This document shows positions 37,242 through 45,884 of a DNA stretch of 64,000 nt, one piece after another. The notes beneath the pieces are model-generated. The model searched no databases, was not told where the DNA came from, and saw only the letters and a list, made by a program, of their open reading frames with translations. Numbering within the stretch: position 1 is the stretch's first letter; every line of letters starts with the position of its first letter. The stretch comes from Acidobacteriota bacterium (GTDB lineage Bacteria > Acidobacteriota > Blastocatellia > Pyrinomonadales > Pyrinomonadaceae): NCBI GenBank assembly GCA_025463135.1, contig JAOAPY010000011.1:124001-188000 (forward strand), in the 5' to 3' direction. The position numbers were made by a program, and so were the translations under genes.

Positions 37242-37516
37242 CTACGAAACCACTCGACTAGCAGTTTTCCGTCTTGAGGCTTTAGCGATAGTTCCTTACC
37301 ACTGTCGAACATGACGATGTACTTTTCTGTTGAATGTACGAGCCGCTCATCAATTTCCCAACGTTCTTCCACTTGGACATAGTAGAGTTTTGACGATTCT
37401 GGAATCTCCGAATCAGAGTTGTAGAAAGGCTTCAGCTTCCGAGTATCTGAGCGATGCTCTATCGCCAACAGCCGGACCGAGTTGATCACTGTCTCGTTGA
37501 TAACAATAAAATCCAT
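37187..37516 (-). CDS. Unrecognised small protein
   Basis: 109 residues from ATG 37516. Acidic and soluble, with 'LYYVQVEERWEIDERLVHST' and 'EKYIVMFDSGKELSLKPQDG'. The strand pattern resembles that of the convergent neighbour at 36873 ('FEL...ADVAAI' versus 'KYIVMFDSGKEL...WF'), but I cannot show homology. The overlap of 55 bases with that neighbour means that one of the two could be spurious at its 3' end. Confidence 0.45.
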   Translation of the reverse strand: MDFIVINETVINSVRLLAIEHRSDTRKLKPFYNSDSEIPESSKLYYVQVEERWEIDERLVHSTEKYIVMFDSGKELSLKPQDGKLLVEWFRSQVKPSDGKIATTSADAT

Positions 37517-37580
37517 TTAGGCACACCATAGGCACACATTTGAATTTGCATGCGTCATAAACCATTGACGCTGCGCTGGT

Positions 37581-37967
37581 TTATCTTGACATGCCTTTGT
37601 GTTGCCAGCAGCGCACGGGTCCGTGAACTCGACGGCTGCAGGGTGTTCCCTTTTTGGTGCGCGCACCGCAGGTGTAGATCTCTTCCGTTGGCGCTGCCGA
37701 AGCGTTCGCGGTCTTCAACGGTGCGGCTGAAGACGGGCGTAGCTCCTGAGTCCGTTGCATCACCACAGCCGGTGGCGTTCGTCGGGTCGCATGGCCGATT
37801 ATGATCCCTGTAAGCAGTACAGTAATGCCTGCTGACGCGATTCGAATCAATTGGTCCCTGATAAAGCGCGGCGCACAATCATCGCAGAACATGCGGCTGG
37901 TCCAGACACGCCAGCGCAGCCGAATAATTTTTTCACCACACTCGGCACAGAATTTTGGACGATACAT
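37581..37967 (-). CDS. Zinc-ribbon membrane protein with C-terminal Cys/His motif
   Basis: 128 residues from ATG 37967, where the sensible protein begins; the upstream extension to 38255 is low-quality sequence. An N-terminal zinc ribbon ('KFCAECGEKI' and 'FCDDCAPRF') is followed by one membrane helix ('IASAGITVLLTGIIIGHA'). A linker leads to a C-terminal 'CGARTKKGTPCSRRV' and 'RCWQHKG' motif, a likely second metal site (three Cys plus His) seen in many small unknown proteins. Architecture is like that at 34679. Function unknown. Confidence 0.6.
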   Translation of the reverse strand: MYRPKFCAECGEKIIRLRWRVWTSRMFCDDCAPRFIRDQLIRIASAGITVLLTGIIIGHATRRTPPAVVMQRTQELRPSSAAPLKTANASAAPTEEIYTCGARTKKGTPCSRRVHGPVRCWQHKGMSR

Positions 37968-38457
37968 AGAAACGGCTCCAGTCAGGAAGTCCGGTGGGAT
38001 GAGCATTCCGCGAGCCGCATTGAACGCCTGAGTCTGTGAAGCATCTGCTAAGACAGATGGACTGGAAAATGTTCCGCGGCGTTCGTGGTCATTATCACGC
38101 AAAAGTATCAGAATTTGTAGCGCAAACTGTAAGGCCAGCCCAGTGGGTTTGGCACCCCAGCCGAGACGCTCGCCGGCGACCCCGCTCTGCCACGCCGGGG
38201 ACCCTGGGCTTGTGACCGTTGTATGGCATTCACCGCGCGCCCAAGCTAACTGCATATATTACGGAGAAACCAAAATTGGGATGCCCCCTCTTTCTCTTTT
38301 CCCCCCTCGCCTTTCTGTCTTTGTTTGCTGCCTTAAGCAACTGAACCAACCTTGTGCGCGTCCGAGAATGGCAACTCGGCGACATGAGCGGTGAGTAGCG
38401 TTTGCTAATTCGTCGACCTGCCGGGCATACTTATCAACCATTTTCTACAAAAATCAC

Positions 38458-39492
38458 ATGACACTTTTCTCATTCACTAAAGCCAATACGCGCCCTCTTG
38501 CTGGTCCGATTTTTTTGGTGCTGATGGTGCTTTGCGCCGGGCTCTCGAGCGCACAGGCGCAGGATGACGACACGCTGCGCACTGAAACCACCGTTGTTCA
38601 ACTGAATGTCGGCGTGGTGAACAAGCAGGGTCGAGCAATAGTCAATCTTTCACGTAACGACTTCTCGATCTTTGAAGATGGCGTCAAACAGACGATTCAA
38701 AGTTTTGAACCGACCGAAGCTCCGTTCAGCCTGGTGATGTTGTTGGACATGTCGGGATCGACTGTTAATTTTCGTCAGCAAGTGCAAGCGTCCGCGATTC
38801 GGTTTCTAGATGCGCTAAAACCCGAAGACCGCGTGGCGGTAGTGCAATTCAACGGCAAAGGCGTCAAGTCGCTGCTGGGCTTCAGCACCGATCGACGTCG
38901 TGTTGCTTACGCGATCAGCCTGGCCACGGGGGCCGGCAGCACACCGTTCTACGATGCTTTGAAATTCTCGTTGCGAGAGCTGGCGAAAGAGGGCCCGAGA
39001 CGAAAGGCCATCGTTGTGCTGACCGATGGCATCGACACCGATGTTCGCAGGCTTGATACCGAGGCGGTGTCGCGGGCGCAGACAGACGCCGACATTTCCA
39101 CGGCGATCAAACCCGAAGCAAACCCGGCATTGAATGCGGTGTTGAACGAAGCTGCGCGACAGGGCGTTACGATCTTTCCCCTGGCACTTCCATCGGGCGA
39201 TCCCAAACGCTTACCACTGCCGGACCCGCTGATTACCGCCAAGTACACGGCCGCGCGCACGCGCATGCAACTGCTTGCCGATCGCACCGGCGGCGCAGTG
39301 AACGAGATCAATAGCCTTGATCAGATGGCGCGAATCTACGTTGAGGTCGCGGCAAATCTAAGGACATTATATACCGTCGCTTACCAGCCCTCCGGCCCGC
39401 ATCCACGCGATGGCAAGTGGCACGAGATCCGCATCGAAGTAACTTACCCTGAGTTGATCGCCCGCACCCGGCCCGGATATTTTGCGCGGTGA
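38458..39492 (+). CDS. VWA-domain protein of the acidobacterial VWFA-related type
   Basis: 344 residues. The signal peptide is 'LVLMVLCAGLSSAQAQ'. Residues 40-80 carry the conserved lead-in ('VVNKQGRAIVNLSRNDFSIF', 'EDGVKQTIQSFEP') that precedes the von Willebrand A domain. The MIDAS metal site is 'LLDMSGST' (near residue 96), with 'GSTPFYDAL' and 'IVVLTDGIDTD' completing it. The end 'WHEIRIEVTYPELIARTRPG' is typical of this acidobacterial family. It is exported, probably to the periplasm or cell surface, and binds a divalent cation and a protein partner. It stands alone just before the tRNA-Arg island. Confidence 0.88.
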   Translation: MTLFSFTKANTRPLAGPIFLVLMVLCAGLSSAQAQDDDTLRTETTVVQLNVGVVNKQGRAIVNLSRNDFSIFEDGVKQTIQSFEPTEAPFSLVMLLDMSGSTVNFRQQVQASAIRFLDALKPEDRVAVVQFNGKGVKSLLGFSTDRRRVAYAISLATGAGSTPFYDALKFSLRELAKEGPRRKAIVVLTDGIDTDVRRLDTEAVSRAQTDADISTAIKPEANPALNAVLNEAARQGVTIFPLALPSGDPKRLPLPDPLITAKYTAARTRMQLLADRTGGAVNEINSLDQMARIYVEVAANLRTLYTVAYQPSGPHPRDGKWHEIRIEVTYPELIARTRPGYFAR

Positions 39493-39724
39493 AATCAAAG
39501 TAGCACAGACTTCAGTCTCTGTTTTCTTACTCGAGATTCCACTTCTCAGGAATCACAGGTGCACTGCCTGCTCAGTGCCGCCGTGCGTTTCGCCCGTGAG
39601 TTTCGCAGGGATACTTATCGTGCCTCGGCATTCGAGCCAACTACCATTTCCACGACGAAACAAATCCAAAGCGGCGTCGCGCTGGGCTTGCCAGCGCACT
39701 CCAAAAAGTGGAAGTTTGCCTCGC

Positions 39725-39753
39725 TTGACACTCTGAAAACCCGCCCGTATATT
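39725..39753 (+). promoter_or_regulatory. Sigma-70-type promoter of the tRNA-Arg gene
   Basis: TTGACA (39725-39730), a 17-base spacer and TATATT (39748-39753), ending 52 bases before the tRNA. It is the best promoter match noticed in the window. Confidence 0.75.
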
Positions 39754-39805
39754 CAATTTCCAACGCTGTTAGTTCAAAGGTTTTCACACCTTTCAACTTC
39801 CCAGT

Positions 39806-39882
39806 GCACCCGTAGCTCAGCTGGATAGAGTACCTGACTACGAATCAGGGGGTCGCATGTTCGAATCATGCCGGGTGCACCA
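39806..39882 (+). tRNA. tRNA-Arg (anticodon ACG)
   Basis: The acceptor stem GCACCCG pairs with CGGGTGC, followed by A and an encoded CCA. The D-arm is 'AGCTCAGCTGGATAGAGT', the anticodon arm is CCTGA-CTACGAA-TCAGG, and the T-arm contains 'GTTCGAATC'. ACG would be edited to ICG and read CGU/CGC/CGA. Its 3' half is the left attachment repeat of the following island, so the gene stays intact after integration. Confidence 0.95.
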
Positions 39883-39883
39883 A
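39836..39883 (+). repeat. attL-type 48-bp direct repeat within the tRNA 3' half
   Basis: These 48 bases, from the anticodon arm through CCA and one extra A, recur without a mismatch at 43882-43929. This is the classic footprint of an integrase using a tRNA 3' end. Confidence 0.88.
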
Positions 39884-39888
39884 TTTCA

Positions 39889-40384
39889 TCAACGATTTGC
39901 GGCAGGTTGTAGAATCTGCCGCTTTTCGTTTGTGACAATCTTGCGACAATGCTGCTGTCGATACTCCGACAAGACAGTGATCGCTCCATGCCTTCCTTGA
40001 TCGGTGGCATGAATGTAACGCATGGTTGTCACTATCGAAGCGTGCCCCATCAACTCCTTGATCTTCACCAGATCGACGCCGGCATCGGCTAGCCGAGTAC
40101 CGAACGTATGGCGCAGGTCATGAAATCTGAAATCGGTGATACTCACTTCTCGACATGCCGCCGAGAAGGATTTTTTGACGTCGGCATACCGCGTCCCGGT
40201 ATTAGGATTGACAAAAAAAGTACTCCGCATCGCTGGCACTGTCGCGCAGCTCCGATAGCGCCTCCCGCACAATCGGATCCATCGGTACGGAATGGTCTTT
40301 GTTGGTTTTTGTTTCCGTGAAATTGATGGCGTTGAGGTCAAAATCCACGTTCGACCCGCTTTCGATGTTTCCGAAGGCACATTA
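39889..40384 (-). pseudogene. Tyrosine integrase remnant of the island
   Basis: The C-terminal catalytic half is clear: 'FRFHDLRHTFGTRLADAGVD' (H-x-x-R), 'LMGHAS' and the nucleophile Tyr in 'TTMRYIHATD'. Upstream, the reading frame switches at a run of seven T (minus strand, near 40213). Removing one T joins 'NAINFTETKTNKDHSVPMDP' and 'SDAEYF' to 'FVNPNTGTRY'. Further upstream the restored frame meets a stop near 40385, so the arm- and core-binding domains and the first catalytic Arg are absent. It is therefore non-functional. The tail overlaps nothing else and ends just beyond the tRNA. Confidence 0.8.
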
Positions 40385-40491
40385 GGTGTGAACATCACCG
40401 ACATCGTTTCAACTTTTCTGAGGCGAAATCGGGTTGGACTTCCCTCGTCTAGTAACACTCATGGGGTCGGAAACTCCGATGCGAAAGGCGG

Positions 40492-40998
40492 CTATTTGCG
40501 AAGCCGGAGCCTGATGGATTCCACTGCGACCGATATGTCTCCGGTCTTCGTCAAGCATTCGTTCGCTCCGGCGCGGCGTGCGCGTTTTGCTAACTGGTCG
40601 GTTACTTCTTCACCGGCAACGATGATAATAGGCAGGTGCTCGCGATGCGGCAAAGATCGCGCAAGTCGCATCGGTTCTAGTCCGGGCGTGCCGCGCGGTT
40701 CATGCTCAAATAGCAGCAAGTGATATCTGGGATCGCCTCTGAGAAAGAGAATGGCTGAGCCACGATCCGGGCAGGATACGATGTGGAATTCGGGCTTCCG
40801 GAGAACCTTCCTTAGATCGGCGAGCCAGTGCTGATCGCTTCCGACATAGAGCAACCTAGACCCAGGGTTCTGATATGGGATTGCGGGCTCTTCTATTCTG
40901 ATTGCATGTGATGAGAGTCTGATTAAGGGGATTATCAAAGCTGGCGCGGTCTGGTATGCTGTGGGCGCTCTAGTCTTTGAAAATCCGACAACGGCCAA
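40492..40998 (-). CDS. Degenerate response-regulator receiver-like protein
   Basis: 168 residues if a TTG at 40998 is used; the start is uncertain because no ATG precedes the domain. From about residue 48 the sequence follows a CheY-like fold: 'RLLYVGSDQHWLADLRKVL', a strand 'YHLLLFEHEP' where the phosphoacceptor Asp should be, then 'LPIIIVAGEEV', and finally 'GANECLTKTGDI' with the conserved Lys. The Asp position appears to be Glu, and the usual acidic pair is weak. It could be a permanently active or phosphorylation-independent receiver. No output domain. It lies inside the island, beside the integrase remnant. Confidence 0.55.
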   Translation of the reverse strand: MAVVGFSKTRAPTAYQTAPALIIPLIRLSSHAIRIEEPAIPYQNPGSRLLYVGSDQHWLADLRKVLRKPEFHIVSCPDRGSAILFLRGDPRYHLLLFEHEPRGTPGLEPMRLARSLPHREHLPIIIVAGEEVTDQLAKRARRAGANECLTKTGDISVAVESIRLRLRK

Positions 40999-41161
40999 AT
41001 GCGTAGCTCACCCTCTCGTGTGTTCGAGTAATGAGCATCGCCGTTGAGCATGGAAGGTTCCAACTCACGGCGGTCATCGCGTACGGCAACAGGCTATCAC
41101 TAAATAGCGATAGCCGCAATCACTCGCGTACAAGGCCGGTCCGGTCAGGAGGCGACTCCTG

Positions 41162-41452
41162 ATGGGACGAAAGGCGCGTATGAAACCGGAGCGTTTGTCT
41201 GAGAAGCTGCTTCAGATTCGACTTGCCCTTGGGCTGTCACAGTCGGAGTTACTGAGAAGTTTGGGATTAGAAGATGCTATGGACTACCGCCGCATTTCGG
41301 AGTTCGAGCGAGGAACAACGGAACCTCATCTATCGGTGGTTCTTCAGTATGCGCGCGTAGCGGGCGTTCACATGGAAGACATCGTAGATGATGAAATAGA
41401 CCTGCCTGAAAAACTTCCCGGCAATGTGAAATACCAGGGCATCCAAACGTAA
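41162..41452 (+). CDS. Xre-type helix-turn-helix regulator
   Basis: 96 residues, ATG 41162 with GGAGG upstream. The HTH domain covers about residues 10-72: 'LSEKLLQIRLALGLSQSELL' (helices 1-2), 'YRRISEFERGTTEPHLSVVL' (recognition helix and following loop), then 'QYARVAGVHMEDIVDDEID'. This is the Cro/C1 fold that binds operator DNA. It is probably the island's regulator or the partner of a lost gene. Divergent from the receiver-like gene. Confidence 0.82.
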   Translation: MGRKARMKPERLSEKLLQIRLALGLSQSELLRSLGLEDAMDYRRISEFERGTTEPHLSVVLQYARVAGVHMEDIVDDEIDLPEKLPGNVKYQGIQT

Positions 41453-41666
41453 GTCCTCATCGCGAAAAACAAAGCGGTAACCTCGCAGGACATGCGGCGC
41501 GATTTGATGCCTTTGAAAATGAATCCCTAACAGCGACAAAAGGGACCCGACCGGGAACTCCCGAACCGTTTCATCCGATGCCGGAGTGGTCACTGGGGCT
41601 ATCCGGAAAACCGAAGAAATCATGATCACTGTTGCCTAACGATGGTTGCGAAGAGTAGGAAACCAC

Positions 41667-42016
41667 ATGGGAAGAGAATCAAAGAGAAATATTGCACGGG
41701 CACACCATTATATTCCTCAATTTTACTTGGCAGGTTTTACGTCGTCAGGTAGCAAGAACGGCACTCTCTACGTTCACGATCTTGAACAGCTAAAGAGTTG
41801 GCCAAGCAATCCTGCGGCTGCTGGGCATCAGAAAGATTTTTATCGTATCAATGTACCGGGCAGAAGCCCTGATGAGCTTGAGAAAATACTTGGGTAATTG
41901 AAGCTCCCGCCTCGAGAGTCATTAAGGAACTGGCGGCTAAAAGTGTGATCCCGTCTGGAAACGATTTTAACGCGTTGATGCAGTTTCCTCGCAGCAGTTG
42001 CGGAGGGTCGGAGTAA
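41667..42016 (+). pseudogene. DUF4238-like gene, frameshifted and truncated
   Basis: 'ARAHHYIPQFYLAGFT' and 'GTLYVHDLEQ' near the start are the hallmark of DUF4238 proteins, which are accessory genes of unknown function of about 250-350 residues. The first frame stops at 41897 after 'DELEKILG'. Shifting by one base continues the protein as 'VIEAPASRVIKELAAKSVIP' up to a stop at 42014-42016. The remaining two thirds are missing. The gene is inactive. Confidence 0.6.
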
Positions 42017-42199
42017 TAAAGATGCCGCTTAAATTCGACGATGAGTAAGAACCAACGCGCGTAGCCAAAGAAGGAAACGAGGAAAGAATTATGGTTCAAC
42101 GTCGATGCTTCAGGGAGCAGTGGGCCGCTAGAAGGGAGGCTTCTAACTCTTGAAGAGCGGGTGCATTGCGCAAAGATTGAGAAGCTAGAGATCCTCTTG

Positions 42200-43390
42200 T
42201 TACTTCGCCGCCGTGCGATACTCATAAGTGCGATTTGTTAATAACTGTCCGGCTCGATAGTAAAAATAAAGTTGGTTTTGCTGAACCGCTTGCTGTGCCT
42301 TTTGCGACTCTTTGATAGCGTCGTAAATGGCCGTGCCCGCCACTACGCTGGCGGCAATTGAAAGATTTGTTATCGTGGGCAGCGATGTAAGCTGCGCCAC
42401 GATGAACGATAACACCGAAGTGCCCAACAAAGGCGCACCAACAAGCTTTCGTGTTGCTAACTCGAGTAACGAAGGATTAGTCTTTACGGCGTCTTCAATA
42501 TCTAGAACTGCAGCTTCAATGTCTCGGTGAAACACTTCTTCCGCTTCGGCAGAGAACTCGCTATCCCATGATGCATTTTTGATCATATCCGAGTACTTCA
42601 TTATTGCGCTTCGAAAACGCACCAAATGACCTGCAAGCTCTCGGCGGACATCTAGAATCTCGTTCATTGACGCGTCATCAAAAAGCGGCAGGCGGTTCAG
42701 CAGATTAGCCGCTAGTTGAGTTTGTTTCGCCTGAGCAGCCCGCGTAGCAGTTGGTGAAATAACGCCCAGCTCTATGCCTAGCTTAACAATGCTACCAGTT
42801 CCATCGTCGAACAATGGGTGGGTGGTGCTGTCGGTCATGGCATCTGTCACCACGCGGTTAAACTCGTCAGCAAGTTTCTCCACACTCTGAACAAATGTAC
42901 CCCGAAGATGGCTAGCAGTGATGTTATTTTCCGTCTCCCGAAACTGATGTATTTCCAGCAAACCAGCTTTCACTGCGCGGTCGAATTCTTGTTGGGTATT
43001 GTCCAAGTCGAGTGTCCCGAAACGCCTTTTGAACTCTTCGTATTGCTTGGCCTCCAGGTTCTTGCTGTCAATGTAAAACTTGACGTCTCTAACTGTGGGG
43101 GTAGGGGATTGAAACGACTCACGTGATAAGCGATTCGCATGGAGCGCTGAGCCGATTTCGGCTCGGGTGTGGTACATGTAGGGAATCATTTCGTCGAGTT
43201 TGTAGGTTTGCTGGATCAGGTCCTCCAAGCTCATATTTTTCTTTGCCAATACAGAAATCCATGTTGAATAGATCGAGCTGCAGAGCCTCACCTTGTCAGC
43301 GTATAACAAGGCGGCCTTAGTCATCCTGAGGTCTGGCTCTAAGGTCGGCGGTAACTCGCCACCAATCGTGCCAATAGTGATATGAAACAT
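42200..43390 (-). CDS. Unrecognised island cargo protein
   Basis: 396 residues from ATG 43390; the in-frame extension to 43450 looks non-native. It begins 'MFHITIGTIGGELPPTLEPD', then 'MTKAALLYADKVRLCSSIYS'. A mostly helical middle with many charged residues follows, and near the C-terminus two hydrophobic stretches ('LLGTSVLSFIVAQL', 'IAASVVAGTAIYDAI') that may be membrane-inserting. The opening resembles proteins that track a set of listed sites or days ('ALLYADKV'), but I can name no family. It is the only intact large gene on the island, so it may be the reason the island is kept: a defence or toxin role is possible but unsupported. Confidence 0.6.
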   Translation of the reverse strand: MFHITIGTIGGELPPTLEPDLRMTKAALLYADKVRLCSSIYSTWISVLAKKNMSLEDLIQQTYKLDEMIPYMYHTRAEIGSALHANRLSRESFQSPTPTVRDVKFYIDSKNLEAKQYEEFKRRFGTLDLDNTQQEFDRAVKAGLLEIHQFRETENNITASHLRGTFVQSVEKLADEFNRVVTDAMTDSTTHPLFDDGTGSIVKLGIELGVISPTATRAAQAKQTQLAANLLNRLPLFDDASMNEILDVRRELAGHLVRFRSAIMKYSDMIKNASWDSEFSAEAEEVFHRDIEAAVLDIEDAVKTNPSLLELATRKLVGAPLLGTSVLSFIVAQLTSLPTITNLSIAASVVAGTAIYDAIKESQKAQQAVQQNQLYFYYRAGQLLTNRTYEYRTAAK

Positions 43391-43450
43391 TTCTTGCCCG
43401 CCTTCTCGGTCTGAGCGGACCATTAGAAATGAATGACGTCGCCGCAACAC

Positions 43451-43881
43451 TTCCGCTTGTACGCAGGCGAGCGCGCGCGCCCTTCATCAATGATCTGTTC
43501 TAAGGTTGCTATGATCTCCATTGTCCGCTGACGTCCAGTTTATTATCTACCGCCAATCGCACAGTGTCTAATTAACGCAATACTCCGCATCGCCAATGAT
43601 GAGGGCTGACGAGTCGGGAAATCTCAGGTGCGAAGCGTCTTGCAGGTGAATGAGCAGTGCCTTGAACGATGCTATACTCTCAGAACGTTGGGCTCGCCTG
43701 TTTTATTACCGAATGGACAGATTTGCTGGCAGGCTTTGGACGGAAGCCATGTGATAATCATGGTCGTTGCCCCTACGGAGTGCCAAATAGAATAGGGGAA
43801 TCCTCACCCAGCGATGGAGGTCGGTCGTTGTAAAGGAATTTCTGAGACACTAGCCATGACCTGACGGAGTAGTCCTGAACG
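43451..43881. other. Non-coding right end of the island
   Basis: About 430 bases between the orphan gene and the right attachment repeat. No gene, hairpin with T-tract or repeat is convincing here. Confidence 0.4.
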
Positions 43882-43929
43882 GACTACGAATCAGGGGGTC
43901 GCATGTTCGAATCATGCCGGGTGCACCAA
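43882..43929 (+). repeat. attR-type 48-bp direct repeat
   Basis: A perfect copy of 39836-39883 (3' half of tRNA-Arg). The preceding bases do not complete a tRNA, so this is the right attachment site and not a second tRNA gene. Confidence 0.88.
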
Positions 43930-44278
43930 ATACTTTCCGACTTCTCACTGTCTAAGCTGATAGAGCACTTCAAGTATTCTGGACTGGCTTGTCACAACGA
44001 TCGATCTTAACTTCTTCAAGCGGAACACCGACTCAACTAACTTCGGTCTAGTATCGGATGTTTACTGCACCTGCGGCTGAGGTCTAGTCGTTTATCCCGA
44101 AGATTGCCTTGGATATTGCAGGGCCGCTTTGGCATCGTGGTTGCGATTGGGGTTGGTGGGTTCGAGTAGGGCTGAAAATCGCGAACGCCTTCGACGCAGT
44201 AGCCGTAACCCAGCGGCTCTAAGGGGGGCGCCGCGAAATTTGGAAATTCATAAAACATATTTGTAAACGGAATATCAA
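43930..44278. other. Chromosomal sequence just outside the island, no gene seen
   Basis: About 350 bases. A minus-strand ORF at 44037-44258 lacks a start context and family resemblance. The region must include the promoter of the phosphatidyltransferase gene. Confidence 0.35.
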
Positions 44279-45013
44279 ATGAAAAGCAAAACCTTCAATG
44301 ATGCAGAGCGAGAGCAGACCAGTATCCTCGCGCCGCTTGAAAGGGTGGTGTTAAGAGGACTGGTGCAGCGCCTGCCGGGGTGGGTTAATTCAGATCACCT
44401 GTCGGTGCTGGGGCTGGTGGCGATGTTGCTGGCGGGAGTGTTCTATGCCATGAGCCGCCAGAACTCGCTGATGCTGCACCTGGTGAATGTGTGCATCTTT
44501 CTCAACTGGTTCGGCGACAGCCTGGATGGCACCCTGGCACGTTATAGAGATCGCCTGCGTCCGCGCTATGGCTTTTACGTGGACCACATCATCGACACCT
44601 TCGGAACGTTGTTTCTGATCGTTGGCCTCGCCGTTTCGGGCTACATGAGCGAGCGCGTGGCCGCCGCGGTGCTGATCGTTTTTCTGATGCTGGCGATCAA
44701 CTCTTATCTCGCGGCCTATGCACTGGGAGTGTTCAAGATCTCGCAATGGAAAATGGGGCCGACAGAGATGCGTTTGCTGCTCATGGTGGGAAATGTTTTT
44801 CTGGTCTATCGTCCGTATACAAAAATCCTGGGCCATCGTTATCTGCTATACGATGTCGGCGGCGTGATTGCCATCGTCGGCATGGGCTTCATCCTGGTAT
44901 TCCTCTCAATCCAGAATACGCACACGCTGTATGAGCTGGAGCGCCTGCCGCAGCGGAGGGCTCCTCGGACTCCCCTGATTGAAGCGATAGCCGCCGCTAC
45001 AGAACCCGACTGA
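44279..45013 (+). CDS. CDP-alcohol phosphatidyltransferase family membrane enzyme
   Basis: 244 residues. The family signature is complete near residues 78-105: 'NWFGDSLDGTLARYRD' then 'RYGFYVDHIID', i.e. D-x2-D-G-x2-A-R-x8-G-x3-D-x3-D. About six membrane helices are visible (e.g. 'LSVLGLVAMLLAGVFYAM'). Such enzymes transfer a phospho-alcohol group from a CDP-lipid, using divalent metal held by the Asp residues, to make phospholipids. The particular acceptor is not evident. It is followed 34 bases later by a GtrA-like gene, with which it probably forms an operon. Confidence 0.88.
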   Translation: MKSKTFNDAEREQTSILAPLERVVLRGLVQRLPGWVNSDHLSVLGLVAMLLAGVFYAMSRQNSLMLHLVNVCIFLNWFGDSLDGTLARYRDRLRPRYGFYVDHIIDTFGTLFLIVGLAVSGYMSERVAAAVLIVFLMLAINSYLAAYALGVFKISQWKMGPTEMRLLLMVGNVFLVYRPYTKILGHRYLLYDVGGVIAIVGMGFILVFLSIQNTHTLYELERLPQRRAPRTPLIEAIAAATEPD

Positions 45014-45047
45014 AGTCGGAACTCTAAACACCGCGGTAAGCAGTTCC

Positions 45048-45494
45048 ATGCTCCATTGGCTAAAGTTTAATGCTGTCGGTGTGCTCGGCTTCGCGCTGCA
45101 ATCGGGCGCACTCTTTCTGCTCACCCACACGGTCCCATACATTGGCTACCTGATGGCGACGGCTATCGCCGTTGAGCTGGCGGTGCTGAATAATTTTATC
45201 TGGCACCAACGCTGGACCTGGAGGGACAGACCATCAACAACAGCAGCTGAAACGCTGGGCCGGCTGCTGAAGTTCAATCTGACAAATGGTCTGGTTTCGC
45301 TGGTGGGCAATTTGATTTTTATGAGTCTGCTCGTAGGACGCCTCAGCCTGCCCGTCAATGGCGCTAATTTGATCAGCGTCGCGCTTTGTTCAATTGTCAA
45401 TTTCATTCTCGCCGATCGTGTTGCTTTCCAAATGAGCAAAGGCACAACGAATCCCACAACCAGGGTTATTGTTTCTACACCTGCGGATTTCTAG
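45048..45494 (+). CDS. GtrA-like membrane protein
   Basis: 148 residues, four predicted membrane helices. The sequence follows the GtrA family pattern: 'LKFNAVGVLGFALQSGALFL' at the start, then 'AVELAVLNNFIWHQRWTWRD' and 'RLLKFNLTNGLVSLVGNLIF'. GtrA proteins are small membrane proteins that help move polyprenyl-linked sugars or assemble surface glycans. It directly follows the phosphatidyltransferase, which supports a shared role in the cell envelope. Confidence 0.85.
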   Translation: MLHWLKFNAVGVLGFALQSGALFLLTHTVPYIGYLMATAIAVELAVLNNFIWHQRWTWRDRPSTTAAETLGRLLKFNLTNGLVSLVGNLIFMSLLVGRLSLPVNGANLISVALCSIVNFILADRVAFQMSKGTTNPTTRVIVSTPADF

Positions 45495-45884
45495 ATTCTT
45501 TTTCTTTTCGCATTTGCGGATGGAACAACGATCTCCCGCCAGCACGCAAAGCAATCAAGGTAAATCGCAGACTGGAAGTCTGCGCTACTTCACCCTTCTT
45601 CACAAATCCGTATCGCATCTTCATTTTTGTGAAGCATTTCAGAAATTTCATGGCTGTAGCGAACAAATCTTGTCACATGCGATCACTATGGGGTGTTTAC
45701 AACATTGAAGAGCAAAGCGAGATCGCTAGTCACATCTTTGCCTTGCAGCACAAACACAAGCTGCAGAGTTAGCGCGTCGAAGTGCAAAGGTTTTCTGAAA
45801 CTCCACTCACGTTCGCGCGTACTAACCTGTGGTACATCGCACTGGCGAAACCAGGGTTGTCAAAAATTTTCAAGGAGTAAAGAA
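45495..45884. other. Intergenic region with a small palindrome
   Basis: CGCAGACT (45566-45573) and AGTCTGCG (45577-45584) form a tight 8-base hairpin with a three-base loop. A related 'CAGACTTCAGTCTCTG' lies near 39507-39522. These look like members of a dispersed intergenic palindrome family. Otherwise no feature before the ribosome site of the next gene. Confidence 0.45.

Larger units (their letters stand above)
39836..43929. mobile_element. Small genomic island integrated at tRNA-Arg
   Basis: About 4.09 kb bounded by two identical 48-bp repeats, the left one inside tRNA-Arg. The gene next to the tRNA is a decayed tyrosine integrase, as expected for such islands. Cargo: receiver-like protein, Xre-type regulator, frameshifted DUF4238 gene, and one intact orphan gene at 42200-43390. 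No replication or transfer genes are present, so it is a remnant or a satellite that would need another element's integrase to move. Confidence 0.8.

Noticed and set aside
37968-38255. N-terminal extension of the zinc-ribbon gene
   Set aside because: Low-complexity, no ribosome site, and the recognisable protein starts at 37967.
43860-43929. Possible second tRNA-Arg
   Set aside because: Only the 3' half is present; the 5' acceptor and D-arm are missing, so it is an attachment site.
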